7,119 bases of DNA, taken from the NCBI GenBank assembly GCA_021158805.1, contig JAGGTZ010000158.1:1-7119 (forward strand), read 5' to 3'. A program made the translations under genes and the position numbers. Shown one piece after another: positions 1 to 6,524 of this stretch (the first letter of the stretch is position 1; each line of letters begins with the position of its first letter). The stretch is from Thermoproteota archaeon. GTDB taxonomy: Archaea; Korarchaeota; Korarchaeia; Korarchaeales; Korarchaeaceae. The notes under the pieces are model-generated. The model did no database searches. It was not told the DNA's origin and saw nothing but the letters and a program-made list of their open reading frames with translations.

Positions 1-182
1 CTTCCCTGCTGCCTGTATACCCTACCATAGGAGCCATCTTCATCAAATGTAAAGATAACCTCTTTAGGTTCGTCCATAAGCAGGGAGCGAGCCACTCTTC
101 CTATGAAGTAGGAAGCACCTGTATGCGAGCTAGAGGGTCCTCTTATAACGGGACCAATTACATGGTTAAATATGCTTAACAT
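1..182 (-). CDS. L-serine dehydratase, iron-sulfur type, beta-subunit domain (5' part only)
   Basis: Partial gene: the first 60 codons are present and the rest lies beyond base 1. The protein begins MLSIFNHVIGPV and carries GPSSSHT at residues 15-21, then a GRVARSLL helix and a DGSYGRVY strand. GPSSSHT near the N-terminus, after an SIFxxxxGPV lead-in, is the signature of the beta domain or subunit of Fe-S L-serine ammonia-lyases, which convert L-serine to pyruvate and ammonia with a 4Fe-4S cluster held by the alpha domain. The ATG at 182 was chosen because GGGGGA (189-194 on this strand) lies 6 bases upstream and because family members start at this point. In-frame ATGs at 227 and 260 would add 15 or 26 residues, and the latter would overlap the epimerase. 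It is the last visible gene of the minus-strand operon, 55 bases after the epimerase. Whether alpha and beta are fused or separate cannot be seen. Family assignment is strong; the exact start is less certain. Confidence 0.85.
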   Translation of the reverse strand, partial: MLSIFNHVIGPVIRGPSSSHTGASYFIGRVARSLLMDEPKEVIFTFDEDGSYGRVYRQQG

Positions 183-237
183 GTAGAATCCCCCTACATG
201 AATATTCTCGAACTGATTACCTCCCATATCATAGTAG

Positions 238-1416
238 TTATAAGTTATCGGTTCTATCATTGCCAGAAGGGATTTTCTTTAAAGAGATCTTTCCATACAA
301 TAGGTCCCTAAACCAATTCTTTAGCGTAATCCCCAATCCTGGCTTATCAGTAGGGTATCTCGATCCGTTTCTGAAGTATTCAAGTGGGTTCTCCTCAGTT
401 ATCTGGACATCTATTACTAAGAGATCGCTGTCCAGGTCTGCATTTATGACAGAGCTATCGGAGGCGACGAAGTTTATTGCAGCAGATATGGCTACAAAGG
501 TCTCCTCATTACACCCGACCATCAGCTTCAGGCCGTACTCTCTAGATATATCAGCAATTTTCCTAGCGTAGTAGACTCCTCCAGCCTTCTGAAGCTTTAT
601 ATTTATACCAGAGGCACTCCCCGTCTCAGCGATTCTTCTTACGTCCTCTAAGGTGGCTGCACTCTCATCAGCGAAAACTGGTATTGGGGAATTATCGGAG
701 ACATATTTGAGTAAATCCAGCTCTCCCTTAGGCACTGGCTCCTCTACTAAGATGACACGCTTTCCTGCAATCCCATATATCTCTTCTAACGTCTTAACAG
801 CTTCCTTGGGGTCCTTATATCCTTGATTTGCGTCAAGAGTTATCTCTCCAGGAAACACATCTATGACGGCACTAACTCTCTGGAAATCACTCTCAGGATC
901 ACCGGATAGCTTCAGCTTTATACGCCTCAGACCATTCTTCTCGAACCTCTCCATATACTTTCTTGCGCTTTCCTTCGTCTCCTCGATGGATCTTAGGCCT
1001 ATAGTCAAGGTGGTAGGTACTATATTCGGGGAGGATGATCCTAGCATCTTATAGATGGGCTTGTCCTCTAGCTTCCCCAATATGTCATAAATCGCTATAT
1101 CTATCGCATTTCTAGCGGTTTGGCTCGGAAATAGCTCTCTTTCGACCTTATCCAATATTCCATGGATATTTTCTATGTCGACCTGAGCACCTACTAGGTA
1201 TTTTGATGCCTTCTCCAGAAAGATAAGTGACTCCTCCTGACTATCTCCCGTTATTGGCTTATCCGGACATCCTTCCCCATAACCTTCAATGCCCTCATCA
1301 GTCTTGATGACAACGAAGCTTCCATGAGAGTGCGTATACGTCTTAAAAGAAATAGAGAAGGGTTCTGCCAGCAAGATATCCATCTTGTAGGGAATTACCT
1401 CAGTTATAGTGACCAA
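238..1416 (-). CDS. Dipeptide epimerase, enolase superfamily (L-Ala-D/L-Glu epimerase type)
   Basis: 392 residues from a TTG start. It is a mandelate racemase/muconate lactonizing enzyme-type member of the enolase superfamily. Visible catalytic features (TTG numbering) are the KxK pair K167/K169 in RRIKLKLSG, metal ligands D195 (LDANQGY), E225 (VEEP) and D250 (FADES), and the opposite-face lysine K274 (INIKLQKAGG). The D327-L-D329 motif in NADLDSD is the feature that marks dipeptide epimerases, where the acidic pair binds the substrate alpha-amino group. The likely reaction is reversible epimerisation of the C-terminal residue of a dipeptide; exact specificity cannot be read. The start is TTG, one base after the nitrilase stop, with GAGAGGG 6 bases upstream. 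It gives (M)VTITEVIPYK, the usual family N-terminus. An upstream ATG at 1512 would overlap the nitrilase by 95 bases and add residues unlike the family. After the usual end (PGLGITL) there is an extra tail of about 27 residues. Confidence 0.93.
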   Translation of the reverse strand: MVTITEVIPYKMDILLAEPFSISFKTYTHSHGSFVVIKTDEGIEGYGEGCPDKPITGDSQEESLIFLEKASKYLVGAQVDIENIHGILDKVERELFPSQTARNAIDIAIYDILGKLEDKPIYKMLGSSSPNIVPTTLTIGLRSIEETKESARKYMERFEKNGLRRIKLKLSGDPESDFQRVSAVIDVFPGEITLDANQGYKDPKEAVKTLEEIYGIAGKRVILVEEPVPKGELDLLKYVSDNSPIPVFADESAATLEDVRRIAETGSASGINIKLQKAGGVYYARKIADISREYGLKLMVGCNEETFVAISAAINFVASDSSVINADLDSDLLVIDVQITEENPLEYFRNGSRYPTDKPGLGITLKNWFRDLLYGKISLKKIPSGNDRTDNL

Positions 1417-1417
1417 C

Positions 1418-2272
1418 TCAATCCCTCTCGCATATAACCCCGTATAGCTCCGGCCTTCTATCTCTGAGAAGTTTTGTGGCCCATCTATACTCGAAAACAT
1501 TCTTTGTATCAATTTCAGCTATTATTAAGTCCTCCTCATCCTCTTTAGCTCTTGCTAATATCCTTCCAAACGGGTCAATTATCAGGCTACCTCCGAAGGA
1601 CACTTCCTCCATGGTCTTGCCCTGAAAATCGAACACTTCCTTTCCAACCTTGTTAGCAGCAACTATATAGAATCCATTAACATATGCCATTGCGGTTAGC
1701 AGGTTATACCACATGTAAGCGAACTCCTTAGGTGAGGCGCTAGAGAAAGTCGCTATTTCAGCTCCTTTAAGGGCAAGGACTCTCCAAGTTTCGGGGAAAT
1801 CGCTATCTTGACAGATTAACATACCTATCCTTCCTATATCCGTGTTGAACACCTCGATCCTATTCCCCCTCCTGAAGATCTCTGGTTCCTCACTTACGAT
1901 ATCCCAATGCAGATACAGGGCTAGATGAGATTTCCTGTAAACTCCATGTACTTTCCCATCTGGCCCAATCAAGGCGACAGCATTGTAAAGGATCCCTGGA
2001 AGCTCGCCCTTTTCCGGAAGACCAACAACGACGTACATCCCATATTCCTTGGCCTTCTTAGATACCTCCTCGGTAGAGGGACCGGGGATAGGTTCAGCTA
2101 GCTCCTTGAACATTTCTCCACAATTAAAGCCAGTTAAAGTTAATTCTGGGAAAACTACTAGCTTTACTTCTTTTTCTGAGAGTGTATCAAGGGCTCCTAA
2201 GACCTTCTCGAGGTTTTCCTTCTTTTCACCCAATTTAGAGTCTATCTGGACAGCTGCTACCTTATATTTCAT
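1418..2272 (-). CDS. Carbon-nitrogen hydrolase of the nitrilase superfamily (probable amidase)
   Basis: 284 residues, full length for a single-domain nitrilase-superfamily enzyme. The catalytic triad is visible: Glu43 in FPELTLTGF, Lys114 in YRKSHL and Cys154 in LICQDSDFPE. It opens with the usual first strand KYKVAAVQIDSKLG and shows the late (F)GGSLIIDPFGRILA strand pair. Members are soluble and hydrolyse amides, N-carbamoyl compounds or rarely nitriles through a cysteine thioester. The residues do not tell which substrate. Its place between an amino acid permease/phosphoesterase pair and a dipeptide epimerase favours an amide derived from amino acids or peptides, but that is inference. The ATG start has GAGGTG 5 bases upstream. 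It begins 24 bases after the phosphoesterase stop and ends one base before the epimerase TTG, so the genes are almost certainly cotranscribed. Confidence 0.92.
   Translation of the reverse strand: MKYKVAAVQIDSKLGEKKENLEKVLGALDTLSEKEVKLVVFPELTLTGFNCGEMFKELAEPIPGPSTEEVSKKAKEYGMYVVVGLPEKGELPGILYNAVALIGPDGKVHGVYRKSHLALYLHWDIVSEEPEIFRRGNRIEVFNTDIGRIGMLICQDSDFPETWRVLALKGAEIATFSSASPKEFAYMWYNLLTAMAYVNGFYIVAANKVGKEVFDFQGKTMEEVSFGGSLIIDPFGRILARAKEDEEDLIIAEIDTKNVFEYRWATKLLRDRRPELYGVICERD
1423..1429 (-). promoter_or_regulatory. Shine-Dalgarno site of the dipeptide epimerase
   Basis: GAGAGGG on the minus strand lies inside the last codons of the nitrilase, 6 bases before TTG at 1416. It decides the start of the epimerase: no comparable site precedes the ATG at 1383, and the ATG at 1512 is far inside the nitrilase. 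The one-base gap between the nitrilase TGA and this TTG suggests translational coupling. Confidence 0.6.
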
Positions 2273-2277
2273 GAGAC

Positions 2278-2283
2278 CACCTC
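2278..2283 (-). promoter_or_regulatory. Shine-Dalgarno site of the nitrilase gene
   Basis: GAGGTG on the minus strand, 5 bases before ATG at 2272, with a further GGAG just upstream. It is one of the best-matching ribosome binding sites in the operon and supports independent initiation of this internal gene. Confidence 0.65.
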
Positions 2284-2296
2284 TCCTAACAATGCA

Positions 2297-3256
2297 TTAA
2301 CCGGATGTGAGCAGGTAATCCTTAATTCTGTTACCTTCTATGTCTATCAGTACTCCTCTAAGTATTCCCTCACCATATTCGCTTCCTGGGTTTATGCAGA
2401 GGGTTCTCCCTATTTTTATGGCTCCTCTTGACTCATGTATATGCCCATGTAACCCTAACATCGGCTGATATTTCTTTATGGCATCTCTCACAGCAGTGGA
2501 TCCTACGGGGACCATCATAGGTCCGCCACCTGGAGAGAGGACTGGTTTAAGGTTATCGTCAAGCTTCGGCGCGATGTCTAGGCCCGATCCGTAGGGAGGG
2601 ACATGTATAGTGAAAATAGATTTCTCTAAATTCTCTATCTTAGATGCAAGCTCTTCTATCTTCTTAGCTAACTTCTCCTCAGGTACATCCCTTGGACATC
2701 TCCAAGGTGTGATATTGGAGTTCCCTATTCCCAACATTTCATGTTCTTCATCTATCATGACGACTTTACCATCCGGGTTGATTACGAAATCTGAGGAGTC
2801 TAGGACCTCGTCTATTTCATACCTATCATCGTTACCCGGCATTATAAAGACCTTGACCTTGCCTCGAAGATCTTTTAGCTTTTCTTCAGCTAGTTCGACC
2901 CATCTCCTAAGAGTATCTACCTCTAGCTCAACTAAGACCTCCTCCATCTTCTTTGGATCGCTGGTCAAAGCAGACCATTCATCCTCGGTAGTCACATAAG
3001 GGTAGTATCCCACTCCCCTTATCCTCGACAGTAAGTCTTCTAGCTTAGACTCGCTAACTTCATGCTTTTCACCTAGGAAATCAGCTCTGTACTTGCCCGA
3101 AGAATCTCTAAAGACTGGTATCACAACCTTACCTGTTATATCTCCTCCTATTATCAGTACATCGGCCTTGTAAAACTTGGGGGTATTCAAGAACTTAAGA
3201 AAACATCTCTCAGACCCATGTAGATCGCTAGTAAAAAAAATTCGGGTTTTGGGCAT
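2297..3256 (-). CDS. Calcineurin-like metallophosphoesterase (Icc-related, COG2129-like)
   Basis: 319 residues from ATG at 3256. The two-metal phosphoesterase motifs appear in order: DLH (D11, H13 in FTSDLHGSE), GGD (D39 in IIGGDITGK), GND (N142, D143 in MPGNDDRYE), H218 (IHVPPYG) and GLHGHIH (H270, H272). The GGDITGK and PGNDD forms recall the archaeal and bacterial Icc-related phosphoesterase group. Substrates of that group are mostly unknown, so a phosphomonoester or phosphodiester is all that can be said. Between the second and third motifs lies a long charged helical insert (about residues 65-135, rich in E/K/L), which makes the protein longer than minimal relatives. The ATG was chosen over the GTG at 3265 because GGGGTG lies 6 bases before it and MPKTRIFFTSDLHG is the normal lead-in. 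The permease stop overlaps the start of this Shine-Dalgarno region, implying coupling. No signal peptide, so cytoplasmic. Confidence 0.92.
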   Translation of the reverse strand: MPKTRIFFTSDLHGSERCFLKFLNTPKFYKADVLIIGGDITGKVVIPVFRDSSGKYRADFLGEKHEVSESKLEDLLSRIRGVGYYPYVTTEDEWSALTSDPKKMEEVLVELEVDTLRRWVELAEEKLKDLRGKVKVFIMPGNDDRYEIDEVLDSSDFVINPDGKVVMIDEEHEMLGIGNSNITPWRCPRDVPEEKLAKKIEELASKIENLEKSIFTIHVPPYGSGLDIAPKLDDNLKPVLSPGGGPMMVPVGSTAVRDAIKKYQPMLGLHGHIHESRGAIKIGRTLCINPGSEYGEGILRGVLIDIEGNRIKDYLLTSG

Positions 3257-3268
3257 AAAAAACACCCC
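3257..3268 (-). promoter_or_regulatory. Shine-Dalgarno site plus T6 spacer of the phosphoesterase gene
   Basis: On the minus strand, GGGGTG (3268-3263) is followed by six T and then ATG at 3256. The permease TAA (3271-3269) directly abuts the site. The site decides the start of the phosphoesterase. Six T is also long enough to act as a weak archaeal termination signal. Confidence 0.6.
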
Positions 3269-4861
3269 TTAAACAGGCGGGACTTCCTTGAAGGAATACT
3301 CTAGTGGTATCCCAGTCTTCTTGCGGTATACGTAAGCTATCGCGAATATTATCAAGGCCACTGGGTACACGAGCATGTTCAGGAAGAGCGCATTGGGATC
3401 CATTATCCCTCCTAGGGTGGGTGTAAGTGTGGCATAGACTACGAAGGCGGAGATTATGGTCGTAAGTAATCCGAGTATAGATATTACAGGAATACCTCCT
3501 ATCTTGGATCTCACTATCTTCGGTGATGCCTCATATATGTCCTTCCTCTTATAAGGGAATATTATTGCTGTAATACCAGTCACCACATATCCTATGAATA
3601 TTATTGTCGTTATATACAGTACGAACTGGAACACTGTGGTGTAAAGCCAGAGCGCCTGGAAGATCATCGCTAATATGATCACAAGTATAGTAGTGACATA
3701 GGGGGAACCATATTTCTCATCGACCTTTGAAAGGGACGTAGGTACCACTCTGTCGAATGCCCAAGCGAATATGTTCCTCGTGATTAGGAATATGTAGGCG
3801 AAGCCAGCTAAAAGCGGAGTTATTGCAACTCCAATATTAGCTAAAGCCAATATCACTGGGTTAGAGGTCGCATATACCAGTAAGGTGTGTGGGAATGGCT
3901 CTGGGAATGGGAGAGTATAAGCCTTACTTCCAGTCTCGGCTAAGTAGGATATTCCGCCTACGAACTCCCCTCCCATGACGGAGAAGGTGACCTGGTAGAC
4001 TACAAACATCAGTAGAGCGAATATGATTAACGCTCCGGTCATCGAAATCAATTGAGACTTCTGGGCTTCCTTGACCTCCCCACCTATGTAGGATGAGAAG
4101 ACGTATCCTATCAGGTTAAGGAATGTATATACTATCCCTAGCATTGTTGCTGCCCAAAGGAAGGTAGAGGGATAGCCTTCCTTTACGGCTGCTTTTATCA
4201 CTTCATCATATTTCATGCCGGACATCGAGTTGAAGTTCGAGATGAAGGTCTGTGTTCCGGCCGAGAGCAATCCTACAAGGTAGGCAAGAGCTCCAAGGAT
4301 GGTTATCGTAAAGAGAACCCACTTTATCTTCATTATGGTCCTCGGCCTTCTAGTTAAAGCCAGTCCTATAAGTATAAAGTAGACAAGGCCGACTACCGTC
4401 ACGAACTCAGGTGAAGAAACTGTGTTCGCAAGAGAGGCTAGACCAGGATCTCCATAAACGATGCTGAGGCTTTGGAGCAGTGGCGCTATACCATATTGAA
4501 GTGCCCAAGAGGGTTCTATTCCTATAGCTACTAATAGGACAAATACCAAGGAGAAATTGATCATGAAGCCAAGTGCTGGGTGAAGGACCCTACTTATCCA
4601 GACATAATCCCCGCCTGAACGTGGCATAGCTATTGAGAATAAGGCATATGTCAGCGCTAGGGGGAGGCCTAACGGTATTGCAATTAAGGCCGTCAATGGT
4701 AGGTTAGCTCCGGGGTAAAGGGCTAAACCCCAAGTAGTGTAGATAAGGACGAATAACACTCCCATGCTTGCCATGTTGTACATTAATGCGTCCCAGCCAG
4801 AGATCTCTCTTATAAGACCAGAGGCACGTCTGACGTACGCACCCCCTTCTTCCTTACTCAA
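3269..4861 (-). CDS. APC-superfamily amino acid permease
   Basis: 530 residues with about 12 hydrophobic segments, roughly at 28-50, 57-79, 97-119, 150-171, 180-202, 233-257, 272-296, 330-360 (may be two), 387-407, 410-435, 455-478 and 492-512. It is a cytoplasmic membrane protein with a short charged N-terminus. Family marks are SGWDALMYN before the first segment, MPRSGGDYVWISR at 79-91 (the conserved loop after the second segment), and GGEVKEAQKSQ at about 260-270, matching the conserved GEvk loop of amino acid permeases. It probably imports an amino acid with a coupling ion; which one cannot be read. The start is TTG: an in-frame TGA lies directly upstream, and GAGGTG is 6 bases before it. 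It is first in the operon, and its product plausibly supplies substrate to the amidase, epimerase and serine dehydratase downstream. Family call is sure, substrate unknown. Confidence 0.93.
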   Translation of the reverse strand: MSKEEGGAYVRRASGLIREISGWDALMYNMASMGVLFVLIYTTWGLALYPGANLPLTALIAIPLGLPLALTYALFSIAMPRSGGDYVWISRVLHPALGFMINFSLVFVLLVAIGIEPSWALQYGIAPLLQSLSIVYGDPGLASLANTVSSPEFVTVVGLVYFILIGLALTRRPRTIMKIKWVLFTITILGALAYLVGLLSAGTQTFISNFNSMSGMKYDEVIKAAVKEGYPSTFLWAATMLGIVYTFLNLIGYVFSSYIGGEVKEAQKSQLISMTGALIIFALLMFVVYQVTFSVMGGEFVGGISYLAETGSKAYTLPFPEPFPHTLLVYATSNPVILALANIGVAITPLLAGFAYIFLITRNIFAWAFDRVVPTSLSKVDEKYGSPYVTTILVIILAMIFQALWLYTTVFQFVLYITTIIFIGYVVTGITAIIFPYKRKDIYEASPKIVRSKIGGIPVISILGLLTTIISAFVVYATLTPTLGGIMDPNALFLNMLVYPVALIIFAIAYVYRKKTGIPLEYSFKEVPPV

Positions 4862-4867
4862 TCATAT

Positions 4868-4873
4868 CACCTC
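4868..4873 (-). promoter_or_regulatory. Shine-Dalgarno site of the permease
   Basis: GAGGTG on the minus strand, 6 bases before TTG at 4861. An ATG at 4865 lies only 2 bases after the site and opens just three codons before TAA, so it is not the permease start. This site shows that the operon's first gene has a leader, unlike the leaderless Fe-S gene. Confidence 0.6.
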
Positions 4874-4930
4874 TGGGGGTTTGAGGTCGCTACGAGGTCT
4901 ATAATAAGAGCTTTTCGTATAGATTTCCTG

Positions 4931-4938
4931 ATAAAAAG
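4931..4938 (-). promoter_or_regulatory. Candidate TATA box for the permease operon
   Basis: CTTTTTAT on the minus strand in the 170-base gap between the hydrolase and the permease. It predicts a transcript start near 4908 and a leader of about 47 bases. A second candidate, TTATTATA at 4900-4907, would start the transcript near 4877, just before the Shine-Dalgarno site. Both fit archaeal spacing of about 26 bases; the sequence does not decide between them. The rest of the gap holds only a 6-base inverted repeat, AGCTAA (4961-4966) with TTAGCT (4997-5002), of unknown meaning. Confidence 0.4.
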
Positions 4939-5031
4939 TAAGCTGGTATCACGCCGTGTCAGCTAATGCAATTATCTCGATCAATCCGCTAATACTTTAG
5001 CTCACTGACCTATCATCGGATACAGTTAAAT

Positions 5032-5855
5032 TTATTCATGGATCGACAAGACAAATTCCTCAATTAGCCTATTTAATTCACTAGATCTCCCGTAAAGGAC
5101 CATATGGCCTGAATTTTCCAGTATGATCAGTTTGGAATGAGGGATTAGCTCATGTATTCTTCTAGATTCCTCCGGAGGGGTTACTCGATCATCCCTACCT
5201 ACTAAAATGAGTGTAGGACAACTTATCTTCTTTAAGACCTCCTCAGCGTTATTGCCACAGTAGTACTTCCCATACTGGAAGACGTAGCTTGGTAATCCCT
5301 CTATATAGTCACGATTATCCTCCATGAAGTCTTCAAAAACCTCGTAAGGGGTGGAGGGGCTGAAGAAGAGGTCCCTGTATAGTCTCCTAGTTAAGGGATT
5401 ATCTGTATAGAGTAACCACTTCCATAGCCATGGAGGGGTGTTCCAGAGGATCTTATCCATTAAGGATGCTTTCACATCGACTATTGAACCAATAAGCACC
5501 AGACCCTTAACCTCATGCTCACCAGCGTACCATTCCGCTACCAGCCCACCAAAGCTATGTCCAATAAGGATCGAGTCCCTTTCATCTATCCCCAAGGTCC
5601 CCAAGAGCTCTCTTAAATCCTCAATGTAGTCTTGGAAGGATACAATTCGTGGCTTATCAGAAGCACCAAAACCTCTCTGATCATACGCTACTACAGAATA
5701 TCTTCCCTCAAAATATCTCAGTAGGTACTTCCAGTTACTTATCTGACCAGGATATCCATGAATGAAAACAAGTACGGGTCCTGTTGCTTCTAATTGGTGA
5801 TATACCCTGAGTTTAATACCGTTAACCTCTATGAACGTTAAATCCCCTGCCTCAT
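5032..5855 (-). CDS. Alpha/beta hydrolase (esterase/lactonase-like), apparent frameshift near its 5' end
   Basis: Alpha/beta-hydrolase fold enzyme of about 274 residues. Numbering assumes a one-base correction near the 5' end. Visible motifs are the oxyanion-hole loop HGYPG (33-37), YDQRGFGASDK after strand 4, the nucleophile elbow GHSFGG with Ser101, the acid Asp223 in GRDDRVTP, and His251 in NSGHMV. An aromatic-rich cap (about 132-204) lies between strands 6 and 7 and will set specificity, which cannot be read. The continuous frame runs from a TGA at 5883-5881 to the stop at 5032 but has no ATG, GTG or TTG before TTG at 5604, and starting there would remove the oxyanion loop. The ATG at 5855 opens MRQG in the next frame; one extra G in the GGGG run (5844-5847) would join it to DLTFIEVNGIKL. 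So a real frameshift, a base error or an unusual start is likely. It is transcribed alone, divergent from the Fe-S gene. Confidence 0.8.
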
Positions 5856-5882
5856 ATCTACCAGCACCTTCTAGTTGGATTC

Positions 5883-5891
5883 AATAAAAAA
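5883..5891 (-). promoter_or_regulatory. Candidate TATA box of the alpha/beta hydrolase
   Basis: TTTTTTATT on the minus strand, centre about 5887. Archaeal spacing predicts a start near 5861, a few bases before the ATG at 5855. This supports the ATG at 5855, rather than the TTG at 5604, as the intended start and implies a nearly leaderless message. Confidence 0.45.
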
Positions 5892-6132
5892 TCTAAGGTA
5901 ATACCCGACTTACTCTAAAAGGATAATTCTTTCGTTTAGGGCAACTTGACTAGGATTACTACGAAGAGCTATACCGAAACATCTCATAGAGAGATTGTAT
6001 CATGAGTATTGCCTTCTAGCTTCAGTGATTTTACTTATAGCAATGCTAGTAACACCTGTCCCTCCTATTGGCCATGGCTAGCAATGGGACGGTACCCTTC
6101 GCCTCAACCCTTAGGATATCGGTACACTTAAC

Positions 6133-6139
6133 TTTAATA
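6133..6139 (+). promoter_or_regulatory. TATA box of the Fe-S protein gene (leaderless transcript)
   Basis: TTTAATA, centred 26 bases before the GTG at 6162. That distance places the transcript start on or next to the start codon, so the message should be leaderless. This agrees with the absence of a purine-rich Shine-Dalgarno site before the GTG. Confidence 0.55.
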
Positions 6140-6161
6140 GGTAGGTCTAATTGGTGCAGCG

Positions 6162-6524
6162 GTGAATTTCTTGGGCTATAGACATAGGAGAGGATGGAGA
6201 GGAAACAAGGGTAGAGGAATTAGGAGGAGGTTGAGAGGGAATGGAATAGCCGGCTTCTATCGCTGGTCTGCAATTCCTCGGATAAACCCCTTGGCAGGGA
6301 ACCCTGTCCCCTATACTCAGCAAGCTTATCCTCAGGAAGTGAGAGGAGACTTGGTTAATGAGATATACTCTCTCCTACCAAAGATAGACTGTGGTGCCTG
6401 TGGCTTCCCCACATGTAGGGACTGTGCTGAAGCTATTGCCTCCGGAAGAGCTTCCCCCGATGCCTGTAGGGTAGTAGGAAGTAAGGTAGCACCCAAGATC
6501 CAGAGGATCATAATGAGTATGTAG
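6162..6524 (+). CDS. Small Fe-S cluster protein with Arg/Gly-rich N-terminus
   Basis: 120 residues from a GTG start. The C-terminal part (about 62-118) holds CGACGFPTC then CRDC and DAC: Cys77, Cys80, Cys85 and Cys102 fit the C-x2-C-x4-C-x16-C pattern of the putative Fe-S domain PF04060. That domain is known from RnfB-type ferredoxin subunits and the large subunit of the corrinoid Fe-S protein, and binds a 4Fe-4S cluster. Cys88 is extra. Here the domain stands alone, joined to a strongly basic segment (about residues 7-34, rich in R and G) and a Pro/aromatic linker (about 35-58). No membrane segment or signal peptide. A cytoplasmic electron-transfer or redox-sensing role is likely. The basic tail suggests contact with nucleic acid or an acidic partner, which is inference. 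The start is supported by a TATA box 26 bases upstream. There is no obvious operon partner; the next plus-strand reading frame is doubtful. Confidence 0.82.
   Translation: MNFLGYRHRRGWRGNKGRGIRRRLRGNGIAGFYRWSAIPRINPLAGNPVPYTQQAYPQEVRGDLVNEIYSLLPKIDCGACGFPTCRDCAEAIASGRASPDACRVVGSKVAPKIQRIIMSM

Larger units (their letters stand above)
5856..6161. other. Divergent intergenic region, no convincing gene
   Basis: 306 bases between the hydrolase and the Fe-S gene. It contains the two promoters, pointing away from each other. It also has small inverted repeats: ATCTC/GAGAT with a 5-base loop (5981-5995), CTCAT (5983-5987) with ATGAG (6002-6006), and the palindrome GCCATGGC (6071-6078). A minus-strand frame ending in TAG near 6049 reads as plausible protein but has no start codon, and a 35-codon plus-strand frame at 6074-6181 overlaps the Fe-S gene; neither is supported as a gene. 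No tRNA or other RNA gene was recognised. Confidence 0.5.

Noticed and set aside
1417..1512. N-terminal extension of the epimerase from ATG at 1512
   Set aside because: It would lie inside the nitrilase C-terminus in another frame, does not resemble family N-termini, and the TTG at 1416 has a proper Shine-Dalgarno site.
2610..2999. 129-residue plus-strand frame opposite the phosphoesterase
   Set aside because: Serine-rich shadow of a gene whose catalytic motifs are intact on the minus strand.
4961..5002. AGCTAA/TTAGCT inverted repeat upstream of the permease
   Set aside because: Only six bases, about 30 bases apart, and upstream of the candidate promoter; too weak to call an operator.
6074..6181. 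35-codon plus-strand frame from ATG 6074
   Set aside because: It overlaps the Fe-S gene start, spans its TATA box, and has no ribosome binding site or recognisable protein character.
6047..6216. Minus-strand open frame ending near 6049, protein-like with a final RRDRCY
   Set aside because: It has no usable start codon upstream of its last dozen residues and is partly antisense to the Fe-S gene. The shared RRDRC string with the frame at 6873-7013 is probably coincidence.
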